Below are positions 7,880 to 18,800 of a DNA stretch of 64,000 nucleotides, piece after piece. Below the pieces are notes generated by a model. That model ran no database searches. It had not been told where the DNA came from and saw nothing but the letters and a program-made list of their open reading frames with translations. Within the stretch, counting starts at the first letter, position 1; each line of letters begins with the position of its first letter. The position numbers and the translations under genes were made by a program. Source of the DNA: Paenibacillaceae bacterium (GTDB lineage: Bacteria > Bacillota > Bacilli > Paenibacillales > NBRC-103111); assembly GCA_029256185.1 (NCBI GenBank), contig JAQSYI010000006.1, positions 1 to 64,000 of the forward strand, read 5' to 3'.

Positions 7880-10162
7880 ATGAGCAGGACTTTTGTGAAT
7901 ATTGTCGTTTTGATCTCCTTGCTGCTTTTAGTCGTGCTTGGGGGGTTCTCTATTGCCGCCTTCAAGAGCTTTGAAGGAATCGTGACAGAACGGACCTTCG
8001 AAGAGAACAGCAAGGAGCTGCGCATTATCAGCGACAGCATCAAGAGGATGCATGAGGATGTGAAAGCATTCACCTTCCGCCACTTGGATGATCAGTCCCT
8101 GATCCCTTTATTCGAACAGGACACGATCGAATATGCCCAAATGTACAGCTATATGAGTGAGATCAAGAAATCTTTCGAAATCAATCCCATTTTCCATTCG
8201 GTATCGCTGTTCAGCGGGAGGACTGGAGGCTACTTCTCTACCCTTAGCTCCAATGCCCAGAAGGATGCCTTCTTCGTGGAAGCCATTGAGAACTACACCA
8301 AAACGCAGGTTTTGACTCCCATTCCCCGGGTGCTCTCCTATGAAGCGTACAATAATGCCGACACCGTATTTACGTACTTCTATTACCAAACGGACAGCGG
8401 CAACAAGATTACCCGGGCAATGGCGGTCAATGTGGATGCGGCATGGCTTTGCGACACACTAAGCAGTCTGAAGGGGAAGTCGGTTAAGGCCTACATCATT
8501 GACAAAACAAGCGGCACATACATCGATGATTCCAGACAAATCCGTGATTTGGAAACGCTTAATCTTGAGCTGGTAGACAAGATCAAGCAGCCCAATCCGG
8601 ATGCGGGCAGCTTCGAGACCGGGAAGAAGAATGAGCAACGGATATTCACCTACCTGTGGATGCCGGATACCAATTGGGTCCTCGTAGTAGAAGAGCCCAA
8701 TGAATTTCTGTACCAGTCGCTGCAAATTGTCAGGAAGGTGCTCCTTCAAATTACGTTGGCGATGGCGATTCTCGCATTTGTGGCTGCGGGGTTTATTTCC
8801 CACCGGATTTACCTGCCCTTCGGAAGACTCTTCCGGGAGGTCATCGGCCCAAGGAAAAATGCAGAGGCCCGGGTGCAACTGCTGGATGATGTCAAGCTGC
8901 TGTCAGAGGTGTTCCATAAGAATAAGCGGCTGCTGCATGACTATGACAGCTATAAGCACTCTGCAGATGCTATATTGCTGGAGAATTATATCAAGGCTGT
9001 CCTGATGGAGAACAACTCCATCGCCAATCAGCTGACTGGGGAATTTTCCTCTGTATATGGAGATATGCTGGACCGGGAAATGATGCTGATCCTGCTCAAA
9101 ATTGATGATCGGGAACAGTTTGAAGCGCTGGATGCGGGCCGAAAGAAGGCTTACCGCTTCATTATTATGAATGTGTCGGAGGAGGTTCTTGACGCAGGGA
9201 AAACGGCCAAGGCCGTTTATATCGGGGAAGGGCAGTTTATCCTGCTGATTTTTCTGCCGAATGAGAAGAACGGCATCATCTGGGAGGAGAAAATCCGCTT
9301 TTTGCAGCATAAGGTTGGGGAATTCACTGGGATCAGCGTCTCCGCATTCATAGGAGGCTATGTTCAAGGAGCCGAAACTCTGGTTCACACGTATCAAACG
9401 GCGATTACTTTGCTCCGTTACAGCATCGTATACAGCCGCGGAGCAATTCTCGAACCCTCCCTGCTGGATATTCATGCCAACAACGTGGTTGTATACGATG
9501 AGAGTCTGGAAGACCGAATCCTGGATCTGATCCGGTCGGGGAACGGAGAGGAGGCCAAGGCTTTATTTGACAAGCTGCTTGAAGCCTCTTCACGGGGGGA
9601 TATTGAGAGCTTCATGCTCTCGATGACCCGATTCTCTCTGGCGCTCGGCAAGATGATTGATATCCTGAACAAAAGCCGAATCGAGAAAATCCCCATTTCC
9701 ATGAGGGACTTCTATATTCGGCTGGCCTCCTTCGAATCGATTGATGTGCTGAAGAGCCAATTTCATGAGGTTATTGAGAAGATCACGGCCCGGAAATCCC
9801 AGGTGGAAACAAGGCATGATGCGCTGGTGGACTCCATCAGGAGATATATCGAGGATCAATTCCCCGCGGAGCTTAGCCTGAAGGGAATAGCGGCGGAGTT
9901 CAAGCTCTCTCAGGGTTATCTGGGGACGATCTTCAAGGAATCGGCTGGAATGTCCGTTCTTGACTATATCAACCAATTCCGGCTGGATAAGTCTGCCGAG
10001 TTGCTGCTTCGAACAGAATTGAGCATCGGAGAGATTATGGAGAGAACCGGCTTCTATAACGAAAGCAGCTTTTATAAGCTGTTCAAACGCAGGTTCGGCG
10101 CTACGCCCAAAGCTTACAGAGTGGACAATGAAATCATCAGCAAATCGAAGGAAATGACATGA
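7880..10162 (+). CDS. Membrane-spanning AraC-type sensor/regulator (YesS-like), locus I
   Basis: 760 residues; ATG behind GGGGTGA. A short cytoplasmic start is followed by membrane helix 1 (about residues 6-30), an extracytoplasmic sensor of some 250 residues (Cache-like by layout), membrane helix 2 (about 288-312, ITLAMAILAFVAAGF), a cytoplasmic linker of about 330 residues, and an AraC double helix-turn-helix at about 650-755 (LSLKGIAAEFKLSQGYLGTI, then SIGEIMERTGFYNESSFYKL). In the YesS family such proteins sense extracellular sugar and directly activate transport and degradation genes. Here the next genes are a sugar importer and glycan-degrading proteins, the probable targets. Its stop lies inside the following terminator. 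Confidence 0.88.
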   Translation: MSRTFVNIVVLISLLLLVVLGGFSIAAFKSFEGIVTERTFEENSKELRIISDSIKRMHEDVKAFTFRHLDDQSLIPLFEQDTIEYAQMYSYMSEIKKSFEINPIFHSVSLFSGRTGGYFSTLSSNAQKDAFFVEAIENYTKTQVLTPIPRVLSYEAYNNADTVFTYFYYQTDSGNKITRAMAVNVDAAWLCDTLSSLKGKSVKAYIIDKTSGTYIDDSRQIRDLETLNLELVDKIKQPNPDAGSFETGKKNEQRIFTYLWMPDTNWVLVVEEPNEFLYQSLQIVRKVLLQITLAMAILAFVAAGFISHRIYLPFGRLFREVIGPRKNAEARVQLLDDVKLLSEVFHKNKRLLHDYDSYKHSADAILLENYIKAVLMENNSIANQLTGEFSSVYGDMLDREMMLILLKIDDREQFEALDAGRKKAYRFIIMNVSEEVLDAGKTAKAVYIGEGQFILLIFLPNEKNGIIWEEKIRFLQHKVGEFTGISVSAFIGGYVQGAETLVHTYQTAITLLRYSIVYSRGAILEPSLLDIHANNVVVYDESLEDRILDLIRSGNGEEAKALFDKLLEASSRGDIESFMLSMTRFSLALGKMIDILNKSRIEKIPISMRDFYIRLASFESIDVLKSQFHEVIEKITARKSQVETRHDALVDSIRRYIEDQFPAELSLKGIAAEFKLSQGYLGTIFKESAGMSVLDYINQFRLDKSAELLLRTELSIGEIMERTGFYNESSFYKLFKRRFGATPKAYRVDNEIISKSKEMT

Positions 10163-10181
10163 TACCGTGTCATTTCTTTTT
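10152..10181 (+). terminator. Terminator of the AraC sensor gene
   Basis: AAATGACA pairs with TGTCATTT, followed by ctttttc. The stem includes the stop codon region. Confidence 0.75.
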
Positions 10182-10295
10182 CAGTTTCCGGGTAATATAG
10201 AGTTTTCTTAAGATTATACAGTCCGCATTACAAGAAAAGGGGATTGAACAGTAGCGGAATGGGACACCTGCAACACATAATGGAGCCATAAGCTT

Positions 10296-10450
10296 GCAAG
10301 ACAGGCGAAACACTTGAGCTGATGCTTCCGAAGCCAGTTTTCCGCACTATGCGGGCTGCGCCTCGCAAGACAGGCGAAAAACTTAGCCGATGCTTTCGAA
10401 GCCAGTTTTCCGCACTATGCGGGCTGCGCCTCGCAAGACAGGCGAAAAAC
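10296..10450 (+). repeat. Tandem 68/69-bp repeat in the leader of importer I
   Basis: Units begin with gcaagacaggcgaaa at 10296, 10365 and 10433 (spacing 69 and 68). Each full unit contains two small hairpins, CCGCACTATGCGG and CGCCT-loop-AGGCG. The 304-bp gap between the AraC gene and the first permease is otherwise without a gene; the last unit ends just before the permease SD, so the repeats should be in the 5' leader. Confidence 0.8.
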
Positions 10451-10466
10451 TTTTAGGAGGTGTACT

Positions 10467-11426
10467 ATGAAGGCTGTCTTATCATCAAAAGCGGTGCCCG
10501 GATTAAGGAGTAGGCTTAAAAAAAGCTCTGTGCGCAAAAATGCGGAATTCACCCTGCTTGCACTTCCTGCGATCATACTTCTTGTCCTGTTTTACTTTAT
10601 ACCTATGCCGGGAATTGTGCTTGCCTTCAAAAATTACAATTTTATTGACGGCATTTTTGGGAGTCCCTGGGTCGGGCTGCAAAACTTCATTTTTATTTTT
10701 TCTAACCCTGATGCATTGCTGGCGCTGCAAAATACCATTGTCTACAATGCCATGTTCATTATTACCACGATTGGCGGCAGTGTGATTCTGGCCATTCTGC
10801 TGAATGAGGTGCTAAGCAGACGGATTCTGAAGGTTTATCAGACCGCGATCTTTCTGCCGTATTTTCTGTCCTGGACTATCGTTGCCTACATCGTGTTTGC
10901 AATGCTGGACAACAGCAAGGGGATGGTTAATTCCTTATTGGAGATTCTGGGGATGTCCCGGATCGAATGGTATTTTGCCCCCCAATACTGGTTTGTGATC
11001 CACATTATTCTGCATTTCTGGAAGGCCATGGGCTATGCTACCCTGTTAAACTATGCGTGCATACTATCCATTGACCCCTCCTATTATGAGGCGGCTGCTA
11101 TCGACGGAGCCAACCGCTTCCAAATGGCAATGAAAATTACCGTTCCGGCGCTCCGCCCCATTATTCTGATTAACTTCCTGGGGGCCTTGGGACGGATATT
11201 CAACGCGGATTTCGGCCAATTCTTCCTGGTGCCCATGGAGTCGCCTTCCCTGAGGGATATATCCTCCGTGCTGGATACGTATGTGTACAGCGCCCTGCGG
11301 GGATCGGCTGATCTGGGGATGGGGGCGGCGGCAGGCGTATTCCAATCTGTGGCGGGATTTGTGCTGGTTCTGGCCGCCAACTTTTTCATCCGGTACCGGT
11401 ATGGCCGGGAGCAGGCTATGTTCTAA
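10467..11426 (+). CDS. ABC sugar importer permease (LplB/MalF type), locus I
   Basis: 319 residues; ATG behind TAGGAGGTG. A basic N-terminus is followed by about six membrane helices and the cytoplasmic EAA loop (YEAAAIDGANRFQMAMKITV) that docks on the ATPase. It belongs to the LplB group of carbohydrate uptake family 1 permeases. It is the first gene of an import set with the second permease 32 nt downstream and the binding protein after that. No ATPase is encoded here, as is usual for this family, which shares a common MsmX-like ATPase (known for relatives). Confidence 0.92.
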   Translation: MKAVLSSKAVPGLRSRLKKSSVRKNAEFTLLALPAIILLVLFYFIPMPGIVLAFKNYNFIDGIFGSPWVGLQNFIFIFSNPDALLALQNTIVYNAMFIITTIGGSVILAILLNEVLSRRILKVYQTAIFLPYFLSWTIVAYIVFAMLDNSKGMVNSLLEILGMSRIEWYFAPQYWFVIHIILHFWKAMGYATLLNYACILSIDPSYYEAAAIDGANRFQMAMKITVPALRPIILINFLGALGRIFNADFGQFFLVPMESPSLRDISSVLDTYVYSALRGSADLGMGAAAGVFQSVAGFVLVLAANFFIRYRYGREQAMF

Positions 11427-11458
11427 GAGACTGCGACGAAATATGAGGGGAGAAAAAA

Positions 11459-12352
11459 ATGACAACAGCCGTTAACAAACGAAAATTCCGTCTGGGCAGT
11501 TTACTCACCCATGGCGTCTTTACCTGCCTCGCGTTAACCTGTATTGTACCCATGCTGCTTGTGGTGATTCTTTCGGTAAGTGATACCAAGAGTATTGTGG
11601 AGCGCGGATACAGTCTTTTCCCGGAAATGTGGAGCTTGGACGCCTTCCGCTATATCTTTAAATCTCCGGAGCTGATTCTCAATTCATACGGAACAACGTT
11701 ATTCGTTACTATTGTTGGAACCGGGGTCGGACTTATTCTGACGGCCATGATTGCCTATTCGCTGTCACGAAAGGAATATAAGTTTGCCGGAGCTATTGGC
11801 TTCTTCGTATTCTTCTCCATGCTGTTTCATGCCGGGCTGATTCCCAGTTATATTATTTTTACAAAGTACTATCTGCTGAAGGATACTTACTGGATCTTGA
11901 TTCTTCCGGGCTTGATCAGCTCCTGGAATATTATTCTGCTGCGGACCTTCTTCTTTGATCTGCCCCAGGAGGTGCTGGAGTCAGCCAGAATCGACGGGTG
12001 CAATGAAATGCGGACCTTCTGGCAGATTGTGCTCCCCATATCCAAACCGGCGCTTGCCACCATCGGCTTGATGATGACATTGGGATACTGGAACGAATGG
12101 ATGCGGTCCATGATCTACATTGATTCCGAGAGCAAATATATGCTGCAATATCTCCTGTACAAGATTCTGCGGGATGCAGAAGAAATGATGAAGGACGCGC
12201 AAGTAGGTATGAGTCTTGGCATAGCCGAATTCCCTTCGGATAGCGCCAAGATGGCCATGGCTGTGGTGGCGGCTGGCCCCATGATGTTTGTTTTTCCATT
12301 CTTCCAAAAGTACTTTGTAAGAGGCATTACCGCAGGTGCAGTAAAAGGTTAA
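11459..12352 (+). CDS. ABC sugar importer permease (LplC/YtcP type), locus I
   Basis: 297 residues; ATG behind GAGGGGAG. It has six predicted membrane helices and an EAA loop, ESARIDGCNEMRTFWQIVLP, at about residue 175. The C-terminal FPFFQKYFVRGITAGAVKG is the standard ending of LplC-like permeases. It forms the membrane heterodimer with the preceding permease. A small stem-loop (12364-12387) follows before the binding-protein gene. Confidence 0.92.
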   Translation: MTTAVNKRKFRLGSLLTHGVFTCLALTCIVPMLLVVILSVSDTKSIVERGYSLFPEMWSLDAFRYIFKSPELILNSYGTTLFVTIVGTGVGLILTAMIAYSLSRKEYKFAGAIGFFVFFSMLFHAGLIPSYIIFTKYYLLKDTYWILILPGLISSWNIILLRTFFFDLPQEVLESARIDGCNEMRTFWQIVLPISKPALATIGLMMTLGYWNEWMRSMIYIDSESKYMLQYLLYKILRDAEEMMKDAQVGMSLGIAEFPSDSAKMAMAVVAAGPMMFVFPFFQKYFVRGITAGAVKG

Positions 12353-12363
12353 TGGAGGCTGTG

Positions 12364-12387
12364 TTTTGACTCTGAAAGGAGTTAAAA
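12364..12387 (+). other. Stem-loop between permease and binding-protein genes, locus I
   Basis: TTTTGACTC pairs with GAGTTAAAA (one G-U) around a six-base loop. Similar hairpins occupy the same place in the other two import sets, suggesting mRNA processing or stability control that favours the binding protein. Confidence 0.5.
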
Positions 12388-12419
12388 TAAATTAACATTG
12401 GAACAGGGGAGTTGGCTAA

Positions 12420-13934
12420 ATGAAAAGATCCAAAGTTATGGTGATGCTGACAGCTATCATGCTGGCAGTTACAGGAATGGCAGGCTGCAGCAGCAAGGAA
12501 GAGGCAGGTGAGGCGAAAAAATCACCGGCGGTCTCTACGGCTCCAACCACAGAAGCTCTTGCGCCGGTTAAGCTCAAGTGGGTGCTCCGGATTCCCAACC
12601 AGAAAGACGGGGAAGCGGTCTTGACTGAGGTGAACAAGGTATTGAAGGAAAAAATCAACGCCACCCTGGATATCCAGTTTATTGAAGCTGCCGCCTTTGC
12701 GGAGAAGACGAAACTGATGATTGCCGCAGGGGAAGAGTTTGACCTTATGTTTACCGCTGCGAACTACCAGTTTTATGAGAACGTTGCCAAGGGAGCTTTC
12801 CTGCCCCTTGATGATTTGGTTAAGAAGCATGCTCCCAAGGCATATGGACAGATACCCGAAAACTTCTGGAAAGCAACTCAGATTAACAATAAAATGTATG
12901 GATTCCCCAATTACCAGATTGCCGCCAGACAGACGGTCGTAGCCTTCCGCAAGGATATGGTAGAGAAGTACGGAATCGATGTAAAGTCCATAAAAAAACT
13001 GGAGGACATGGAGCCTGCCTTGGCCAAAATGAAAGCGGGTGAATCCAGCGATAAATTTATCATGTCTGGTACCAACGTCATCATGATGGATTATATGAAC
13101 TATATGAATTTGGAAACGTTGGGGGGAGAAGGGACCCCTGGCGCGATCGACAATAATGCTACGGATTATAAAGTCATTAACCAATATGAGCATCCTTCCT
13201 TTATTAATTACGTCAAAACATTAAAAAGTTGGGCGGATAAGGGATACCTGAACAAGGATTTGGCTCTGGTGAAAAATGTTGAGGAGCTTAGCAAAACCGG
13301 AAAAATCATGGCTATGATGGGTAATTATAAGCCTGGCGGTGAGGCGGAGTTCAAGTCCCGGTTCGGTTTTGATCCGGTGTATGCCTTCCTTACGGATCCT
13401 TTGGTATCCACCAGCTCCGTCACAGGCACCATGCAGGCCATTAGCAGAACCTCTAAAAATCCGGAAAGGGCTATGATGTTCCTGGAGCTCATTAATACCG
13501 ACAAACAGCTATACAACACACTGGTATACGGGATTGAGGGTAAGCACTATAAGAAAACGGGAGATAATACCGTTGAACTGATCCCGGATTCGGGTTACAC
13601 CACCAATGTAGCATGGATGCTGGGAAATCAGTTGAATGCTTATCTCCTGCCCGGTGTAGCAGCGGATATCCCCCAAAAGACGGATGAATTGAATAAGAGT
13701 GCGAAGGCCTCAAGAATTATGGGCTTTTCCTTCGATACCGAGCCTGTCAAGTCGGAGTCGGCCCAGTGCAAGACCATAGTAGATAAGTATAAGGACGGTT
13801 TCGCTAATGGCATGTTTGATGTAGACAGTACACTGGCTACGATGAACAAAGAACTGAAGGCGGCCGGGATGGATAAGATTATTGCGGAGAAGCAAAAGCA
13901 ATTGGATGCATGGGTGGCTATCAACAAGAAATAA
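12420..13934 (+). CDS. Sugar-binding lipoprotein of ABC importer, locus I
   Basis: 504 residues; ATG behind GGGGAG. The lipobox TGMAGC puts the lipidated cysteine at residue 23, followed by a Ser/Glu/Lys/Ala linker. The rest is an extracellular solute-binding protein family 1 fold, as in LplA-type oligosaccharide binders, including RTSKNPERAMMFLELINTDK near residue 345, a typical late segment of these proteins. It sits on the outer face of the membrane and delivers oligosaccharide to the two permeases encoded just upstream. Confidence 0.9.
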   Translation: MKRSKVMVMLTAIMLAVTGMAGCSSKEEAGEAKKSPAVSTAPTTEALAPVKLKWVLRIPNQKDGEAVLTEVNKVLKEKINATLDIQFIEAAAFAEKTKLMIAAGEEFDLMFTAANYQFYENVAKGAFLPLDDLVKKHAPKAYGQIPENFWKATQINNKMYGFPNYQIAARQTVVAFRKDMVEKYGIDVKSIKKLEDMEPALAKMKAGESSDKFIMSGTNVIMMDYMNYMNLETLGGEGTPGAIDNNATDYKVINQYEHPSFINYVKTLKSWADKGYLNKDLALVKNVEELSKTGKIMAMMGNYKPGGEAEFKSRFGFDPVYAFLTDPLVSTSSVTGTMQAISRTSKNPERAMMFLELINTDKQLYNTLVYGIEGKHYKKTGDNTVELIPDSGYTTNVAWMLGNQLNAYLLPGVAADIPQKTDELNKSAKASRIMGFSFDTEPVKSESAQCKTIVDKYKDGFANGMFDVDSTLATMNKELKAAGMDKIIAEKQKQLDAWVAINKK

Positions 13935-13960
13935 GCAACAATAAAGCGATAAACATGTGG

Positions 13961-13996
13961 AGAGTACCTTATTACGAAAATTAATATTGGTACTCT
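13961..13996 (+). other. Stem-loop after the binding-protein gene
   Basis: AGAGTACC pairs with GGTACTCT around a 20-base AT-rich loop, just before the SD of the next gene. No T-tract follows, so it is more likely an attenuating or stabilising hairpin than a full terminator. Confidence 0.5.
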
Positions 13997-14019
13997 TCAC
14001 TGTATAAGGGGAATATCAC

Positions 14020-15852
14020 ATGAATGAAATGCAACCGTCTTTGAAAGAGAAATTCCTCGAAAAGCTTGGTTTGGAGCATCAACGCTTCGATGTCAATGAG
14101 AATATGGTAACCGAGAGGATAAGCCGCAAGGGATACCATACTCATGTTCAAAGCGATATGGTGCATGTGGTCTACCAAAGCTTGGAATATGCGGCGGCAC
14201 TTCTGCACAGCGGGGAGACTGGCTATAGCAAAAGGGCGCTGACGGTGATTGATTTGATTCTTTCGATGCAGGATACGGATGAATCCAGTCCGACCTATGG
14301 CATCTGGCCTTATTATCTGGAGGAGCCTCTGGCCAAGATGAGATCCCCGGACTGGAACTGGGCTGATTTCAACGGGAAAGTGCTCGTGTATCTGCTGTTG
14401 AATCAGAGGGAGGTGCTGCAGGACGAGAGAATAGAACGCACTAAGCTGGCGCTTCATCACGCCGCAGCCAGCATAATCCGCAGGAATATCGGTCCCGACT
14501 ACACCAATATCAACCTGATGGGCGCCTATGTAACGATTAAAGCCGGGGAATTGCTGCAAAACCAGGAGTTCCTCCGTTACGGCAAGAACAGGCTGAAGAA
14601 GGAATTGGCATTCGTAACGGCTAATGGCGGATTTACCGAATATAACAGCCCAACCTATACGATTCTTGCTCTGGAGGAAATCGGCAGGATGCTCAAGAAT
14701 GTGGGTGACCGGGACGTGCTGGAGGTCGCCGGTCAACTGAATGACAAGGCGTGGGAATGCATTGCGAATCACTTTCATGAGCCCACCAGGCAGCTGTCAG
14801 CGCCGCATAGCCGGTGCTACGATAATATCAGCGGCAAAGGATTTCTTTCTTTTCTCCATCTGGGCACCCAAAGGAGCCTGAACCTGATGAAGGAGGAGGA
14901 GATGGAATACGGGCTGCTGTGGGACGATATGGTGATTGCATGCCCGCAGAAATATTACGGTTTGTTTCGGCCTTTGACGGGCCCGCGCTTCATAAGAGAA
15001 ATCTTCTACAAGGGGGAGGATCTTATTGCTGGCGACGAAATCCGGGTGCTGATCGAAAAAGGGAGCCCGTATCTGGAAGCAACTACTTACATGAACCCTA
15101 ATTTTTCTTTGGGCAGCTTCGCGGAATATGATTTATGGAACCAGAGACGGCCGCTGATGGCCTATTGGGGAACACCGGAGCAATGCACGTATTTGAGACT
15201 CCGATGCCTGCATGATGATCAGGACTATGCTTCTGCCATTATTCGCAGCTCTCAACAGCAAAATCATCTTATTGGAGGTGTGTTTTACGTAAAGGATCAC
15301 GGCGACTACCATTTTATCCTGGACCCCCTGAAGGACGGCGGCAAGCTGAAGGCCAGAAAGCTGTCGTTGCGCTTTGAAGTAGGCGGCTGGGTGGATCAGG
15401 TGCAGCTTCCACAGCAGGTAGAGATCGGGAAGGAGTTCAGCATTCAGGCTCCCGGGATTACAGTCCGCATTCATCCCCTGCTCTGCGAGTTCGATCAGCG
15501 GACCGTCCGGGTAGAGACAGGGCAAGACGCATCCACCCGGTGGGTAGAGTTTATTTTGTATGAAGGGGATGAACAGGTTCTGGATTTCACCAGGATCAAG
15601 CAGGCTGCTTTCGTATTTGGGCTAAGCATATTCGATGAAGCATTCTGCAAGAGTGATGAACCATACCGGTACAGCTGTACGCTTAACCAGGCTCGCGATG
15701 AAGCCTCTGGAGAACTTGCAAGCAGAGCCGGGGCCGCCTTGATCTCAATACCGCTGAACCCTTCTTTTTATATAAAGTCTCCTCCTTCAGGGTTGGTTAA
15801 GAGAGTAAAATGCGGCGGGTTTGTATATGAAACGGAGGGAGAAAAAGCATGA
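14020..15852 (+). CDS. Unassigned cytoplasmic protein with lyase-like (alpha/alpha toroid + beta) layout
   Basis: 610 residues; ATG behind AAGGGGA. There is no signal peptide or lipobox, so it is expected in the cytoplasm. Residues 1-350 look like repeated helix pairs with aromatic patches (GIWPYYLEEPLAKMRSPDWN), the style of an alpha/alpha toroid; residues 360-610 are beta-rich. That order is seen in heparinase II/III-like and PL8/PL21-like polysaccharide lyases, but I cannot identify a family signature or active site. It lies between importer I and the giant beta-helix gene and overlaps the latter by four bases (ATGA), so it acts in the same pathway, perhaps on imported oligosaccharides. 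Confidence 0.6.
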   Translation: MNEMQPSLKEKFLEKLGLEHQRFDVNENMVTERISRKGYHTHVQSDMVHVVYQSLEYAAALLHSGETGYSKRALTVIDLILSMQDTDESSPTYGIWPYYLEEPLAKMRSPDWNWADFNGKVLVYLLLNQREVLQDERIERTKLALHHAAASIIRRNIGPDYTNINLMGAYVTIKAGELLQNQEFLRYGKNRLKKELAFVTANGGFTEYNSPTYTILALEEIGRMLKNVGDRDVLEVAGQLNDKAWECIANHFHEPTRQLSAPHSRCYDNISGKGFLSFLHLGTQRSLNLMKEEEMEYGLLWDDMVIACPQKYYGLFRPLTGPRFIREIFYKGEDLIAGDEIRVLIEKGSPYLEATTYMNPNFSLGSFAEYDLWNQRRPLMAYWGTPEQCTYLRLRCLHDDQDYASAIIRSSQQQNHLIGGVFYVKDHGDYHFILDPLKDGGKLKARKLSLRFEVGGWVDQVQLPQQVEIGKEFSIQAPGITVRIHPLLCEFDQRTVRVETGQDASTRWVEFILYEGDEQVLDFTRIKQAAFVFGLSIFDEAFCKSDEPYRYSCTLNQARDEASGELASRAGAALISIPLNPSFYIKSPPSGLVKRVKCGGFVYETEGEKA

Positions 15853-18800
15853 TCGCTAAATCTAATTTTCGCAAGAACTTGGCCGCTTTACTGGTTATTG
15901 CCATGTTGTGGTCGCTTGGAGCGTGGCAGCCTTTAGAAAGCCGGGCGGTAGCGGCTCCTGCAGGAGATCTGGGTCATGAGGACTTTGAGAGCACTGAAGA
16001 CGGGCAGCGGCCTGCCGGGCGGTGGACTTTCCCTGGCACCACGCCTTCCGGGGTGACAGCAAGTGTTGTTGTGGAGCCATCAGGCAATCATGTCATGGAG
16101 ATTGCTCAGACCAGTAATGCATTGGCGAGTAATTATGCCCCAAGATATAGCCTGCCGCAGGATGTGACCCGGGCGGAGCTCAGCTATCGGGTCAAGGCAG
16201 AGCAAACCAACGGATTCATTTATCTGCCCCGCTTCGCCTTTGATGCAGTCAAGCTGGGAATGAACGACTCTGGCAGCTTCGTTATTGGTGAAGGGACCGG
16301 CTGGAAGGCCGTAAAATCCTATGAAGCCAACCGCTGGTATGACTTGCGTGTAGTGGTGGATACGAACACGGATAAATACGATTTGTATATCGACAATGAG
16401 TTGATAGTGGTCCAACGAAATAATGACGCTAACTTATCAGGTGTCCGGCATGTGGAATTTGGCGTCTGGAGATCGAGCAGAGGAGTATTCAGTGTAGATG
16501 ACCTGAAAATCTCTTCCTTTAAGGATGCTGTCAACGCACAATTCTCTCAGTCCGAATACTCGGTGGATATCGAAGGAAGTCTGCCGCTTAATCTGGCCTT
16601 CGATCCGATCGACGCCTCCTTGCAGACAGCGGCTTGGTCCTCCTCGGATTCATCTGTGGCTGCGGTGAATGAGAAGGGCATTGTCACGGGCAAAGGCATA
16701 GGCACTGTCCAGATAACGGCTAGCCCGTATGCTGCCGGACTGACGCCAGTAACCGCAACTGTCAGCGTATATGGCGTTTCACCGGCGAGTGTAACGTTAA
16801 GCTCTCACAGTATGCAGCTTGCAACGGGGGCGAGAAGCTTCCTGTCTGCACAAGTGCTGCCGTCTAATGCTACCAACAAGCAGATGCTATGGTCCACCTC
16901 CGATCCGTCAGTAGCCACTGTAAGCTCCAGCGGGGAAATCCGCGGTATTGGGGCCGGGTCTGCCACCATCACCGTGCAGTCGGCAGCTGATGCAACGCTC
17001 CAGGACCAGTGCGATGTCATCATAACAAGTGAGACCGTGCCCACCTCCGGGGATTTGCTCAGTGAGGATTTCGAGACCACCATGATCGGGACCAAGCCGG
17101 CGCAGGGCTGGAGCTACGGGACTGCCCCTGCAGTTACCAGTGTGAAGGTTGCTGAGGCAGGAGAAGGGGAAGCGGGTCGTGTCCTGTCCTTTACCCAGAC
17201 CGCGAGAGCGAATTACACCTATGGTATTGCAAGATTACTGGATGATCCTAAACCCGAGAAGGCTGTATTGGCGTACCGGATTCGGGCCAAGCAGACGAAC
17301 GGATTCATCTATATACCCCGGTTTGCCACCAGTACAGGCGAGCTGGTTAATCTGGGGATGAGCGAGGGCGGAGCCTTCAGCATCTGGGACACCTCAAGCG
17401 GAACAGGCAAATGGACAGCCGTGAAATATTATGAGCCCAACCGCTGGTATGAGGTGCGGCTAATCCTGGATACGGTTACAGATAAGTACGACCTGCTTAT
17501 CGATCAGGAGCTGGTGGTCTCCCAGCGGACAGCGAACAATACCGTAGGCTTAATCGAGCGGGTCAATGTTGGTTTTTATCGTGAGTGTGTGGGCTCCTTT
17601 GATATCGACGATCTGAATGTGTATTCCTTCAAGGACGCGACAGGCGCTTTTTTTGACCAGCAGGAATACATGGTGCCTTTTAAAGGAGAAACCAGACTGA
17701 AGCTGAGCTTTGTTCCGGCTGACGCGGCTCTCCAAAGCGCGGTCTGGAGCTCGGACGAGACGGATGTGGCAACCGTGGATGAAACTGGAAATGTAAAGGG
17801 AATAGGCGTGGGAACCGCGCAGATTACAGCAATCCCAATTGCCCCGGGTCTTCCAGCTGTAACAACGACGGTCCGTGTTGCAGAGGTGCCGCCACAGTCG
17901 GTAACCTTGGACAAAAGCTCCTTGCAGCTTCCCGTCGGCTCTATCGAATATCTGAGCACCACCGTGTTGCCGTTAGAGACGGCGAACAAGAATGTGGTCT
18001 GGTCCTCCTCCAATCCTGCCATAGCTGAAGTGCAGGACGGGGAGGTGGTTGGTTTAGCGGCCGGAACCGCGGTCATTACCGCAAGCGCGCAGGCGAATAG
18101 CGCGGTTTTTGCAACGGCGGCTGTGGAGGTGTTGCCAAGACTGGTGCAGCACGAGTTCTATGTGTCCCCACTAGGTAACGATAATAATCCCGGAACCGAG
18201 CTGATGCCGTTCCACACCTTGGCCAAAGCCCAGGAGGCCGTGCGCGGACTGAATAATGCCATGACTGGCGATATCATCGTGTACTTAAGGGAGGGGACAT
18301 ATCCCCTTCAATCGACCTGGACCCTCAATGAGGAGGATTCCGGCTCAAATGGTTATCAGGTGCGCTGGTCCGCTTATCCCGGTGAGCATCCGGTTATCAG
18401 CGGCGGCCGCAAGATCACGGGTTGGACGCTCCATGATCCTGTGAACAGAATCTATAAAGCAAATGTGGGAATGGATTTTGCCACCCGCCAGCTCTTCATT
18501 GACGGTGTCCGCGCGACCCGCGCACGCAGTGAAGCGGGACTTACCAATGCGGTCAAAACCGCAACAGGCTACACCAGCAGTGATGTGCAATTGGCCGGAT
18601 TCGTCCGCCCTCAGGATCTGGAGTTCGTCTATATGGAGCAGTGGACCCATCCCCGCAGCGGTGTTGCAGCTATCACCCTTGATGGCAACGGCCAAGCTGT
18701 ATTTGCCATGGAGGAGCCTGGCTGGACAGCGGTGAATAACAAGGGAGGAACCTCCGCGACTTATCCGGTTTACTACGAGAATGCTTACGAGCTGCTTGAC

